From Bacteroidales bacterium (GTDB taxonomy: Bacteria > Bacteroidota > Bacteroidia > Bacteroidales > P3): a stretch of DNA of 46,075 nucleotides. Both the position numbers and the translations under genes were made by a program. Positions 33,217 through 44,400 of the stretch are shown here, piece after piece; position 1 is the stretch's first letter; the number at the start of each line of letters is the position of its first letter. The notes under the pieces are model-generated. The model did not search any database, was not told where the DNA came from, and saw nothing but the letters and a program-made list of their open reading frames with translations. The stretch spans positions 1 to 46,075 of the forward strand of contig JAISPZ010000114.1 in the NCBI GenBank assembly GCA_031274555.1, in the 5' to 3' direction.

Positions 33217-36200
33217 TTATCGGATGATAAACTTGTGGGTGGTGCCTGATAAGTTCAACAGATAAACACCACTTGGGAGTGAGGTAACGTTAATTTCTGT
33301 CTTTGTACTTTTCGTTCTGCCCTCTAACAGGCGTTTTCCCTGCATACTAACGATAGAATATGATGTGCCTGCGGGTAGGTTGCTTTCAATCGTGAGTATG
33401 CCATGAACTACCGGGTTTGGATACAGGTTTAATGCCGTTGCTGCTGAAATATCCCCCACTGCAACGCCTTTTTCTGTATCACCAACTTTAAGCGTTAGCG
33501 GACTGCCAACGACAGTAAAGGCAACACTTGTGCCTGCAACTACATCTGCACTTATAACAAGCGGCTCCCGCTCTTCCTTGCTACCGTCAGGCAATGCGTT
33601 TATAAGCACGTAGCCAGACGTAAGACCTGCAAAAATAGTGATAGTGTCGTAACTTATATTAAAGTGCGAACCTGTAACATTGACAGACACTTTTATATCT
33701 TCCGAAAACGCAACAGGAATTGTCGCCCAAACAGTGTCTATGCCCCACGTTTCGGATATACTGTCTGTTGATTGTGTCAAGGTGATAACAGGATTAATGC
33801 CTTTTATCTTAAAATACTGCTCTGCAACACGGCTGCTTACGTTAGTAACACCACGAGCGGTAATAACAGCACTTTCTGCTGCGGTAACATTCTTCGTCAG
33901 ATAAAAAGCACCGCCACTATATGCCGCGTCTGCTTCAATTGTGTCGGTATATCCGCCAACATAAACAGGATATTTCTTAATATTATCAATATCAAGACTC
34001 TCCATAGTATTGTACTTTAAGTATTTTTCAACTTTAAGTTTAATATCCTCGCCCACATAGTAGTTGTAGGTATCCTGAACTTTATGGTCTTCCTGATTGT
34101 ATATCCATATTTTTACTGCATAGTCCGTCTTTAAAGGCAGCCAAAAATCCTCGCTGTTATTCTTTATCTCTTTTGTGCCGTCTTCGTTATAGAAGATAAA
34201 GCCCATACCCACAGGGCGGTCGCCCTCCCAACCAAGATTAAAGAAACTACGGAGAGCAGTCGTCTGGAACGTGTAAATACCATTACTGTAAGTCATCGGA
34301 TAGCATTTGCCCATCCACCCACAGGGTGCTATCGTCTGGTCATTATTGTCGCCTGCATTTTGTTTATATTTATAGAACGGATGCAGATAAATCGCCTCAC
34401 CTGCTGTAAGACCCATACCTGTAACGTCAAGCGTGATTTTTACGCTATCACTCAAAACGGCAACGTCCAAGCCGCCCGAAATATCCACAACAGTAGCGTA
34501 AGGATCAAATACATTTACGGTTACCGAGTATTCTGCCTCGTAAAGAACGTCATTTTGAGCTACAAAACGGACAGCGTAACTGCCTGTTGCAGCGGGCGTA
34601 AAATTATAGTTTACGATGCCCGCCTTTACTCTTGCCACAAGCGCGTCATCAATATAGATAAACATTGAATCGACTGTTGAGTTGCCTGTTGCACTGGTAA
34701 CAAGCAGAGAGTCTTTTTTCATGCTAATCTCGCCCGCAGGATATGTGGACACAAAAGCAGGTGCGTCAAGTACATTTATTGCAACTTCCACCCTTGCGGA
34801 GTATTGACATTCCCCTATTTTGCTGTTGTCGAACGCCTGCAAATAGAAAGAAGTGTCTTTAGTAAATACGGATGTTACGGTTTTTGCTGCGCCGTCACCA
34901 ATCATATTTACTTCTAAACCGTCTTCTTCTAAGGTCCATAAGGAATACACTTCATTTGAACTGTAATTTGTAATAGTGAAGGTGGCTGTCGTGCCGCTGT
35001 AAGATACAGCATTTATAGCAGAAATTTCAGGTGCGGGATTAGGTTCGCAGTCCGTAACTGTTACTATATGCTGTTTTATTGCAGTATCATAAACATTAAT
35101 TGCCCAAACCGTAAATGTGTCTTTTTTTGCCACATCGGGTGTATAATTGTAGGAAATCTCGTCATCTTCTACTTTTAAGACTGTCACTCCGTTTATAAAC
35201 AGGTACATACTGTCCGTATTTTCAGCTGTAGCAGAAATACTTATCTGCACATCTTTCATTCTGTTTTCACCATTAAGCGGAGTGAATGAAGTTATGTTTG
35301 GCACTGGCGGAACTTCGCTGTTTTCTACGTTTAATATGAGGGGGCTACCACTTACGGTGAATGGTGATGACACGCTACCCGCCGTAATTGTCAAGCTACT
35401 GCGACTTGTGTAAAGACCATCGGAAACTATCGTCAGGATAATATAACCACTCGTCTGCCCCGCAGCAATAGTAATTTCATCTGCGGAAAGATTGAAATAT
35501 GTGCTGCCACTCACGCTCACAGGGATTGTTATTGCGCTACCATACTTCGCAGGGATTTTCGCCCACACAGTATCAACATTGGATGTCGTTTCATTAACAG
35601 TTGTAGTCGATTGACTAAAAGTGATAACAGGATCTATAACTTCGATAAGTGTTTCGTTACTGTGTGCTACTGCACCGCCCTCAGAGTAGCCTGTGGCACT
35701 TATGACATCCTTAACAAGTGCAGAAAGAGTTACTAATGTATCTAATTTTCCCACTGCTTCGCCGTTGTAAACAACTTCCCTGCCAAGCTCAACGAGAAAA
35801 GTTGCACCTATTTTTACCGATACAGGATATTTTTTGCCGTCATTCAAACCACCGTCAATATATTTCTCAACATAGAGTTTTATTTTTTCACCCCGATAGA
35901 ATTGATTATAGCCGTCTTTATTTGTATGACCGTACGTATCAGGCCACAGTTTAACAGCAAAAGTGTGAATATCTTCCCAGAAGTCATTGCCGTTATTTTT
36001 TTCTTCTAAAATATTACCACCCGCGCCGTCGCCTCCTGTGCGGAACAACCACTTAAAGCCTTTTACATTGGCATATTCTTCGCCTGTCAGTCCGTAGAAC
36101 GTTTGCATATCCGTTATAACGTAGCGGTAATTATAATCGCTCGTCCTGGTCATTTTAAACTTTACGTCAGGAATATCATTCCACCCGCCTGTAATATATT

Positions 36201-39200
36201 TATCGCTATTGTCTTGAAAAACTACCCCACCCCATATATAGATGTCATCATTATTGTAAAATTTCAAGTTCTGGTTTGCTACGTTCGAAGACGCGGTATT
36301 GAAAGTGATTACAATGCTGTCGCCATGCACCTGCCATGCGGGGGCAGTCGTGTAAACAGGTGAATTTGTACCGACCGTTACCTCTACCGAGTCTTTACAG
36401 CCTGTAACGGAATGAATTGCCGAAACTCTGTAAATGCCCGAAGACAGATTTTGGTACGTATATGGTGCTGTCTGCGGGTCGCCACCGTTAAGGAATATCT
36501 GTGTGCCACCTGTTACGGTCACGTAAATACTGCCATCGTTATTTTGCGCCGTTGCGGGAGACGGTGCTGCATTAATAGTCGGCTTTGCGTAATTTGCCGT
36601 TACTTCGGTATTGTCCGTTGCAGAACAGCCATTGCTGTCTGTCACCGTTACCGTATAGTTCCCCGCAACGAGTGCCGTATAATCAAAGCCGCTTATCTCT
36701 TTTGTTTGTGAAGAATATCCTACATTCTGCATAAGGTACTTTGCTCCCGCAAACGGCAGTCCGCCACTTACTGCTACATCTATTGAGCCTTCTGCCACGC
36801 AGGTTACAGCCGACGGTGTAAGGGTAAGTACAGGCAGACTGTTGGGCTTAACCGTCACTTCTTTTTGGCTATACTGACATCCCTCTAATGCAGTTGCTTT
36901 CAAGGTGGCTCTTACGTTATATTTTATTTCTGCATTAACAGCAGGAGTTGTTATAACACCCTCGCTGTAAGTCGCTGTTCCAATAATGGACGTTCCTGCT
37001 TCATTGTAGAGTGCGTAGGTATAGAGAACATCATTATAACCACTGATAACAAGGCTTGCCGCTGTGCCCGCACAAGCCGCCGTATCGTTTACGGTGGGGA
37101 TAGCAGGCGGGGCGCAGTTCGTTATTGTTAAGTTTGTGAGCACAGTGTCGCAACCATTGTTGGCAGTGACGGTAACAGTATAATCGCCTGCGGGCAGCTG
37201 TTCAAAAGTATGGTTACTCGCTACTCCTGTTTCTGTTATATCAACGCTATTGTCGCCGAGAAGTCTTACTGCAAAGGGGCTTCCGCCTTTACTGCCTGTC
37301 GTCACCGATATTTTGCCCAAGTCTGCTGTGGGTGACGAACCTTGAATAACTGTTGCCGTCGCTTCGTAAGGCAATGTTTTTATTGTGAGAATATTCACTT
37401 TCGCACTTTCTTCACAAACTCCATCCCCTGTATAGCCTGTCCCCTGTAATTTGTATGTTCCAACAGGCAATGTGTTCGGGACTGTGATTACTCCTGTTTG
37501 GGCAGTTGCCACAATCGCGTCCACTGCATTAAGAAGATTATATGTCACTCCCGCCACAAGGCTCGCTATTGTAAGAGTGGCAGGTGTACCTTTGCAAATA
37601 CTTTGCGCACCACCGTCAATTGCGGGATTGCTTGGTGGAGTACAGGCAAGTTCCTGAATTTCGATATTGGAAATTGTAAAGTTGCCACAGCCGTCCGCGC
37701 CTGTTATAGCTGCTTCATAGTCCACCGCTGCTGGCAAATTGTCAAATGTGGTGTCGTTGTTAGCACCGCTAATGAAGCCTGTCAATGAAATGCCTTTTGT
37801 TGTACTTGTTAGGGATATGCTAAATGGCTTTATACCTTTTTCGCCTGCTGTAAAAGTGATTGCACCGTCATCCACTCCATTGGTGGCATTAGTAACGCTA
37901 TGTTCAAAATCTGACGGACTTTCTTTTATACCTACAGCGACAACAGTACGGTCAGATATATTGCAGCCTGTGGAAGCACCGATTTCCTCGACCTGCAAAT
38001 AGTATGTTTTTTGCGCATCAAACGTTTCGGAAACTGTAATGCTGCCTGTTGTATTGTCGCTGCCAACCTGTGTGCCGTCGCTCGCTGCTGTCCATAACGA
38101 ATATACAGGATTTGTGTACCCGGCATGGTTACTCACCGTAATGGTCGCTGATGTGCTGCCTTTGCAGACAGGAACTGCTGCTGCCACAGGCTCAATCGGA
38201 TTGCTGCAATTAGCATCTTTGTCGATAATTGTTACGTTTATTGAACCTGCCGATGTAAATGTAACACCCGACAAGCCTGTCACACTCGTTATCCCAACAG
38301 TTGCGCTTTTGTTGCCTGCTTTGGCGTGGTCGTCGGTGGCGGTGAGGGTGGTATATGCGGTTGTATCCCCTGCGGGAATAGTAATTGTGGCAGTACCTGT
38401 AAAATCATCTGTGCCCGACAATGTTACTGTAAGCGTAGCACTCGCAGGAATTGGAATTTTGGCTGTAACTTTTGTGCTGTTGCCCTCTGTCAGTGATGAA
38501 CTGTCCGCCGACAATGTTACAACAGGGGCTGCTATTGTAAGTATATCGGTATTGTCGGAAGTCATAGACAGACCATTGGTAGAAACTGCTCTAACAATAA
38601 GATTTTCGCCTACCTGTGTAGTTAAGACAAGGTTTTTGAGGTATAGCCCATCACCAAAAATTTCGGTTTTGGGAATAGAGTCTAACACTACACCGTCAGA
38701 GGTTTTCAGCTGCACTGTCATTTTTTGTTCATCACTCGCATAATTCCCACCATTCCACTGTAATTCTTTTTGGACGTTCCATTTAAGCGTTTCGCCCTGA
38801 TAAAAATAATAGATGTCATCTTTTTTATGGCTCGCCATTGCGTCATCCATCCAAAAATATAGCGAGGCATAATTAGATACCTTTATACCTCCCTCTTGCG
38901 ACTCATTTGAAGCATCGTGCGCTATAAAAGAAAGCCATTCGGGACAGCCACTCGCCCCAATACTGCCTATATTCACTCCATTGGAATTAAAATAATCCGC
39001 CAGTGTGCCATTTATGGTAAGGTGGAATTTGTTATCTGTCCCTTTAGTCATAATGTGCCTGTTCTCCCCCCAACTGCCTATATCCACACTTTGTTCTCCT
39101 GCACCTTGATTGTCGCACCATTTATATTTATACCATATATGCAAATAAATGGCATAATTATTTGCGAGTTCATTTCCATTAGGGTCGTAGGTGATAGTGA

Positions 39201-39339
39201 AAGTACCACTGTTGTAAAGCGTGACTACCGTTTCAGAGGTAGAAAATATACCATTTGACAGAGTAGCGGCTTGCATACGATTTGTCAAAAGCAGTAAGGC
39301 TACTGCAAAACATACTGTAATTTTTAGTGCTCGTTTCAT
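33217..39339 (-). CDS. Giant multidomain T9SS-secreted protein (2040 aa)
   Basis: The protein has a signal peptide (MKRALKITVCFAVALLLLTNRMQA) and a T9SS type A sorting domain at the end (from LNLYPNPVVHGILTIESN, about residue 1966), so it should be secreted and attached to the surface. Between are three copies of a roughly 170-190-residue module (near residues 25-215, 1000-1190 and 1625-1815; typical words YLHPFYKYKQN and IAPCGWMGKCYPMTY), Calx-beta-like domains (about 280-370, 1230-1340, 1850-1950), each with a (T/S)x(S/T)E or IPAG-type pattern, and a long series of SprB-like and Ig-like repeats (about 380-980). No catalytic domain is visible. It is last in an operon behind a secreted amylase, so a glucan-binding or adhesion role is likely. 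Confidence 0.85.
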   Translation of the reverse strand: MKRALKITVCFAVALLLLTNRMQAATLSNGIFSTSETVVTLYNSGTFTITYDPNGNELANNYAIYLHIWYKYKWCDNQGAGEQSVDIGSWGENRHIMTKGTDNKFHLTINGTLADYFNSNGVNIGSIGASGCPEWLSFIAHDASNESQEGGIKVSNYASLYFWMDDAMASHKKDDIYYFYQGETLKWNVQKELQWNGGNYASDEQKMTVQLKTSDGVVLDSIPKTEIFGDGLYLKNLVLTTQVGENLIVRAVSTNGLSMTSDNTDILTIAAPVVTLSADSSSLTEGNSTKVTAKIPIPASATLTVTLSGTDDFTGTATITIPAGDTTAYTTLTATDDHAKAGNKSATVGITSVTGLSGVTFTSAGSINVTIIDKDANCSNPIEPVAAAVPVCKGSTSATITVSNHAGYTNPVYSLWTAASDGTQVGSDNTTGSITVSETFDAQKTYYLQVEEIGASTGCNISDRTVVAVGIKESPSDFEHSVTNATNGVDDGAITFTAGEKGIKPFSISLTSTTKGISLTGFISGANNDTTFDNLPAAVDYEAAITGADGCGNFTISNIEIQELACTPPSNPAIDGGAQSICKGTPATLTIASLVAGVTYNLLNAVDAIVATAQTGVITVPNTLPVGTYKLQGTGYTGDGVCEESAKVNILTIKTLPYEATATVIQGSSPTADLGKISVTTGSKGGSPFAVRLLGDNSVDITETGVASNHTFEQLPAGDYTVTVTANNGCDTVLTNLTITNCAPPAIPTVNDTAACAGTAASLVISGYNDVLYTYALYNEAGTSIIGTATYSEGVITTPAVNAEIKYNVRATLKATALEGCQYSQKEVTVKPNSLPVLTLTPSAVTCVAEGSIDVAVSGGLPFAGAKYLMQNVGYSSQTKEISGFDYTALVAGNYTVTVTDSNGCSATDNTEVTANYAKPTINAAPSPATAQNNDGSIYVTVTGGTQIFLNGGDPQTAPYTYQNLSSGIYRVSAIHSVTGCKDSVEVTVGTNSPVYTTAPAWQVHGDSIVITFNTASSNVANQNLKFYNNDDIYIWGGVVFQDNSDKYITGGWNDIPDVKFKMTRTSDYNYRYVITDMQTFYGLTGEEYANVKGFKWLFRTGGDGAGGNILEEKNNGNDFWEDIHTFAVKLWPDTYGHTNKDGYNQFYRGEKIKLYVEKYIDGGLNDGKKYPVSVKIGATFLVELGREVVYNGEAVGKLDTLVTLSALVKDVISATGYSEGGAVAHSNETLIEVIDPVITFSQSTTTVNETTSNVDTVWAKIPAKYGSAITIPVSVSGSTYFNLSADEITIAAGQTSGYIILTIVSDGLYTSRSSLTITAGSVSSPFTVSGSPLILNVENSEVPPVPNITSFTPLNGENRMKDVQISISATAENTDSMYLFINGVTVLKVEDDEISYNYTPDVAKKDTFTVWAINVYDTAIKQHIVTVTDCEPNPAPEISAINAVSYSGTTATFTITNYSSNEVYSLWTLEEDGLEVNMIGDGAAKTVTSVFTKDTSFYLQAFDNSKIGECQYSARVEVAINVLDAPAFVSTYPAGEISMKKDSLLVTSATGNSTVDSMFIYIDDALVARVKAGIVNYNFTPAATGSYAVRFVAQNDVLYEAEYSVTVNVFDPYATVVDISGGLDVAVLSDSVKITLDVTGMGLTAGEAIYLHPFYKYKQNAGDNNDQTIAPCGWMGKCYPMTYSNGIYTFQTTALRSFFNLGWEGDRPVGMGFIFYNEDGTKEIKNNSEDFWLPLKTDYAVKIWIYNQEDHKVQDTYNYYVGEDIKLKVEKYLKYNTMESLDIDNIKKYPVYVGGYTDTIEADAAYSGGAFYLTKNVTAAESAVITARGVTNVSSRVAEQYFKIKGINPVITLTQSTDSISETWGIDTVWATIPVAFSEDIKVSVNVTGSHFNISYDTITIFAGLTSGYVLINALPDGSKEEREPLVISADVVAGTSVAFTVVGSPLTLKVGDTEKGVAVGDISAATALNLYPNPVVHGILTIESNLPAGTSYSIVSMQGKRLLEGRTKSTKTEINVTSLPSGVYLLNLSGTTHKFIIR

Positions 39340-39345
39340 AATATA

Positions 39346-41493
39346 TTAGTTTTTAATGATTTTTTCTATTATTCCTTTGGCGTATAGCAAATAAACGCCA
39401 CCTTTAAGCGAAGTTATATCTATCGTTGTAGTTCCACTTAAAATCCCGGATTTTATTTTTCTTCCTGATATATCACAAAGCGTATATTCCCCTAAGCCAC
39501 CCTCTACCGTAAAACTTCCACTCGTTACAGGATTTGGATAAACTTTTACAGTCACATTATCCAAATGCTCATTTGCCGTATATCCGCTCACCTGAATATC
39601 ATTTAACACCGCCATACCTGTACGTCCCAAACCATCTTTCACAACTGCCTTTACACTGTATGTTCCCTGCGATAAGTTGTCAAACGAATACGACAACATA
39701 TCGGGCGCAACGCCACTAAAATACAGCGCGGAGTCGCCGTCTGAAAGAAGATAAAGAAACAGCGAATCGGCATTAAACGTTCCAACATTCACCGCAATAG
39801 TCCCATTAACAGCAGAAACAAGCGACATCTCAACAGAAGGATAGTCTGTAACTTCTATCGTCCTGCTCACGGAAGTTTGCTTGCGGGCATTATTACGAGC
39901 TATAACTTCTATTGTATGATTGCCTGTCGCTATAGGCTGATACAGGCATTGCGAGCCTACCATTCCATTTTGGAGCAAAACGTTGTCAGCATAAAAAAAC
40001 AGCGAGTCGGCATACTCCGCACTTACCTCAATCACAACAGTCTCCCCAAGCGAAAAAACAGCACCACTCGCAGGTCTTACAAAAGAGATTATCGGTGACG
40101 GAATATCCTCAACATCAATCACCTCAACAGTGATTTCCTTTACAGTAGTATTGTTCTCACTATTTGTAGCAACAGCCTTTATAACATACAGTCCGTTAGC
40201 AGACGCTATCCAGTTATAACTTATGGAAGAGGTCGCAGATGCCGTTTGCACACTGCTACCGTTTATAAACATTTCCCACGAGCAGTTGTCGCCGGTAGTT
40301 GCGGTAATAGTTCTCTCTGTTCCTGTCGGGATAAGTTCGCCGTCGTGAACAGTCGTAAAGTAAATAACAGGGTAGTTTAGAATATTTAGAGTGAGCGTTC
40401 CTGTGGCAGTAAAAGTGCGGTCGGCACATTGCACCGTACCCGCGCTTATCGTCAGTGGATCGCGGCTGCCCGACTGTCCGTCATCAAGAACGTAAAGCAG
40501 AGTAAAGGCACGTGTCCGTCCAGCAGGAATAACAATTGTTTCTGCACTTAGTTCGTAAAAGCTGCCTGTAACATTGAGAGGAACTGTAACGTTGCTTTTA
40601 GTCGCAGCAGGGATTGAAGCCCAAATTGTATCAACATTTTCACCCTCCACTTCTTTAACGACAGAAGTTGATTGTGAGAGCGTTACAATCGGCTCATTGA
40701 CAACTATACTGTATTGCTGCGAAGATTTACGATTATTTTGTGTGGCGGTAGTCTGCGCTGTAACAATCTGCGCACCGACTGACGGAAGCGGAAATGACTG
40801 TATATATTCCCCGCCCAAAAACGGCACGTCCGAAGGCAACGCTGTTAGAACGCTGTCGTCACTTAAAATATTAATCGGAAACTGCCTGTCGTCCGACTTG
40901 TACCAAGTGTTATTGTACATTAGGAAGCGGTCTATTTTTAACCGTACCGAGTCGCCGATATAGTAATGATATACACCCTCAATACGGTGGTCTTCCTGTT
41001 CATGTACGTAAATATCTATCTTGTAATCCTGCCTGACAGAAATCCAAAAATCCCCGCCCCCATCTGCCTTAATCTCTTTCGTTGCGCCATCATTGTAGAA
41101 TACAAAGCCAAAGCCAATAGGACGCTCACCTTTCCAATCACCTGCAATAGAAAAAAATTCAGCAATATTCTTTATTGTATAGCGGTATTGTCCCTCACTA
41201 TAAGTCATGGCATAACATTTGTTCCCCCACCCACAAGGCGCAATCGTCTGATCATTCATATCCTCCACATTCTGCTTGTATTTATAAAACGGATGAAGAT
41301 AAATCGCCTCACCAGACACAAGCCCCACGCTCGCATTAACTTTACTCGCATCAAGCACAATCACGAAAGTATCCGATAGCACCCCCATCCCGCTAACCCC
41401 CTCAAACACCACAGCTGCGCTCTGCGCGTTTGCCACAGCAGTAGCAGCAAACATCACCGTCAAAACTACAAATATTTTCTTCATAATTCTCAT
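39346..41493 (-). CDS. T9SS-secreted multidomain protein (715 aa)
   Basis: The product has a signal peptide (KKIFVVLTVMFAATAVANAQ), one copy of the shared module (about residues 25-180: IYLHPFYKYKQN, QTIAPCGWGNKC, FGFVFYNDGATKEIK), a Calx-beta-like domain (about 265-375), Ig-like domains and a T9SS sorting domain (VKVYPNPVTSGSFTVEG onward). It looks like a short version of the 2040-residue protein next to it. ATG 41493 is 2 bases after the amylase stop; ATG 41484 is an alternative. The following gene starts 6 bases after its stop, so all three are one operon. No enzyme domain is seen. Confidence 0.83.
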   Translation of the reverse strand: MRIMKKIFVVLTVMFAATAVANAQSAAVVFEGVSGMGVLSDTFVIVLDASKVNASVGLVSGEAIYLHPFYKYKQNVEDMNDQTIAPCGWGNKCYAMTYSEGQYRYTIKNIAEFFSIAGDWKGERPIGFGFVFYNDGATKEIKADGGGDFWISVRQDYKIDIYVHEQEDHRIEGVYHYYIGDSVRLKIDRFLMYNNTWYKSDDRQFPINILSDDSVLTALPSDVPFLGGEYIQSFPLPSVGAQIVTAQTTATQNNRKSSQQYSIVVNEPIVTLSQSTSVVKEVEGENVDTIWASIPAATKSNVTVPLNVTGSFYELSAETIVIPAGRTRAFTLLYVLDDGQSGSRDPLTISAGTVQCADRTFTATGTLTLNILNYPVIYFTTVHDGELIPTGTERTITATTGDNCSWEMFINGSSVQTASATSSISYNWIASANGLYVIKAVATNSENNTTVKEITVEVIDVEDIPSPIISFVRPASGAVFSLGETVVIEVSAEYADSLFFYADNVLLQNGMVGSQCLYQPIATGNHTIEVIARNNARKQTSVSRTIEVTDYPSVEMSLVSAVNGTIAVNVGTFNADSLFLYLLSDGDSALYFSGVAPDMLSYSFDNLSQGTYSVKAVVKDGLGRTGMAVLNDIQVSGYTANEHLDNVTVKVYPNPVTSGSFTVEGGLGEYTLCDISGRKIKSGILSGTTTIDITSLKGGVYLLYAKGIIEKIIKN

Positions 41494-41495
41494 TG

Positions 41496-44400
41496 TTAAT
41501 ATAACACCACTTTTACTGTTTCACTGCCAATCCTAAGAATATATACGCCAGACGGAAGTCCGCGAACATCAACCTTTGCGAAGCCATAAGAAGATAACCG
41601 CCCTTTGCGTACGGTTTTTCCTGTAACATCAACAAGCACGTAGCTATCGTTGAAAGCTGATGTCGTAATTGTGAAAACTCCGTCCGCTACAGGATTTGGA
41701 TAAACTTTAATACCATCCAAAACCGTCAATTCTTCGTTGCTTGCATAAGGCGCAACATTAACGAGCAGCATTGTCGATTTACCGTCATAGTAACGACCTT
41801 TGGCATAAGCAGTAAACATATACGTACCCTCTGTAATGCCGTGAATAGTATATTGTATGGAAGTGCCTGCCTTGCACAGTGCCACTCCACCCGCATTGTA
41901 ATTGAAAAATATTGAGTCCGCCAAAGGTGCAGTAGCAGTAAGAGTGACGTTCTGCCCTGCATTTACGGCATTTCCTTTATCGGAAGTAATTTTAACGGAC
42001 GGCTTCACCACCTTGAATACGGAAGATGCCTCACCCTCGCTGCACACAGACGTTGCAACAGCTTCCAGATAATATGTACCAGTGTCTGAAATTCCCGCAA
42101 GAGTATGGTTCAGATACAAATCGTTTGTGACTGTCGCCACCTGATAGCCGTTTTGATAGAGTGTTATGCGGTCGGAATTAGTGCCCTGCAACACTACGTT
42201 TACAGGTGTTCCAAGCAGATACTGCACGTTTTCTCCAAGCGGGGAAAGGAACTCAACCATTGTTCCCCCCTCGGCAATTTTGTAAGAAACAGAACGTATT
42301 TCTTCGCCGTACTGATTTGCAGCAACGACCGCTAAGCGATACTCCCCTATCAGGTCTGCCGTTTCGTTATAATCAAAAGAATTTGTTTTATACACAGCCT
42401 TGACTTTGTCATTCACATACACAACTACACTGTCAGCACGCGAAGCCGTCCCCGATACGGCAATTTCGCAACCCTGCATATATGTCACCCTGTCTTTCGC
42501 AACAATGCTTAACGCAGGATAAACTTCTGGAGGCACAACGACATCGGGAATGTCCACACGTGAACGTGTATAAACACGATATTCACCAGGGTTCATATTG
42601 GCAAAAAGCCAGTCCCCATTAACAACATCAATACTGTCCCCGCTAAAAAGTTCGTAATAGCGACCGTTTGGCAGACTAACCGGAACGCTTTGCTTGACAA
42701 CATCCCCATTTACAACGGAAACAACAGCATCCGAAGTCGATTTTTGCAGACGTTGCCATTTTACAAGATTATTGCCACTTACGCTCTCATGAAAATCCCA
42801 ATCGTAGGCTCTATCCATAGCAGGATAAGAAGTTTTAAGATGAATCAGCTTGGACATATTATTAAATAACGCTTTACGCGCTGGCTGCTTCAAGTAATCC
42901 CAACGTACAGGTTTTTTATCCGTACGGCAACGTTCGTTATGAATAAGTGTAGTATCCCAACATTGACCGATAGAGTAAGAATAGCCAAGTTCGCCGAACT
43001 GCCAGAGCATTTTAGGTCCTGACGAAGCGTACAGCATTGTAGAAGCCATTGCCATACGGTCAAGTGCCGTAATGCTGTCGCGAATATTATATGTACCTGC
43101 GGCATTACCATTATTAAGAACATCGTATTCTACCCTCTCCTCGTCATGGCTTTCAAAGTATGAAACAAAATTATTCATAGTGCCCACCATACGCCCGATA
43201 TGAGCATTACTGCCCCATCCCATGGCAAAATTATGACTGCCCTCAATTATGTTTCGCCAAAGCATCATACCGTTATTTGCAAAGACGTTTTCTTCATCAT
43301 CCGTACCCCAATGTTCGAGAATAATATACACATCAGGTTTTACGCTACGCACTATATTTGCCATACGATTGATAATATCCACGCGGGACTGGTCGTACTT
43401 GTCCCATGTACCGCTGTTTTGAGTAAAACCCTTGCTCATATCAAAACGATAGCCGTCAATATTATATTCTTCTATCCAATATTTCAAAATACGCTCCATC
43501 AAATATTGCGTATGCGGACTGTTGTGATTAAAATCTTCCCCTACAGAAAGTTCGTGTGGCGCAACTACGTTGTGATAGGGATTATTGGGAGAAGGACGAT
43601 TATTTGCCGCGTCCCACCACATTTTTACAGTAGGCGAATTGCCAAACGCATGATTGAGGACAATATCCAAGATTATGGCAATGCCACGCCTGTGACACTC
43701 GTCAATAAGCCGTTTAAGCGAAGCAGCAGTGCCGTAAGCCTTATCTGGCGCAAAGTAAAAAGCAGGATTGTAACCCCAACTTTCATTACCGTCAAATTCC
43801 ATTACGGGCATAAGTTCTATGGCGTTGATACCAAGCCGCTGCAAGTATGTGAGCGTGTCGCGAAGCTGGTCATAAGAACATATTCCCTGCATAAAATCAC
43901 GCATAAGAAGTTCGTAAATAACAAGATTGTCTTTTGGCGGTGCTGTAAAATTTTCCACAATCCATTTGTACGGCTTCTGCGCCGTTTGAAGAATACCCGC
44001 ATACGAATAAATTCTTGCACCTTGCGGGAAAGACTGTAAATTGGGATATGTTGTATTGCTGATATAGCGGTCGTTCCACGGGTCGAGGACTTTTTCGCAG
44101 TAGGGGTCTGCCGTATATATGCTATCATCAACAATATACTGAAAAGCGTACTCCTGTGCGGAAGTTAATCCCTCAATTGTCACCCAAAATTTCTTAGGAT
44201 TTTGAGCGTTATCATCAGTTCCCCAGCACTTCATCTGATGTTCTAACCGCAGTTGCCATTTATTAAAGTCGCCTACCACAAATACATGGTCTTTCCAGGG
44301 TGCACGTAGCACAAGAGTAACTTTTGTTGGATCTTCGAGATAGTAATTTATGCCGTCTTTAAGCCCTGCGGGAATTGCTTCCGTTACCGTTTGCCCGCGC

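Noticed and set aside
38039-38743. Plus-strand frame of 234 codons opposite the 2040-residue protein
   Set aside because: Hydrophobic Val/Ala-rich shadow of a Thr/Asp-rich repeat region; the minus-strand domains are clear.
43200-44039. Plus-strand frame of 279 codons opposite the secreted GH13 gene
   Set aside because: It is antisense to the catalytic barrel with all three catalytic residues on the other strand.
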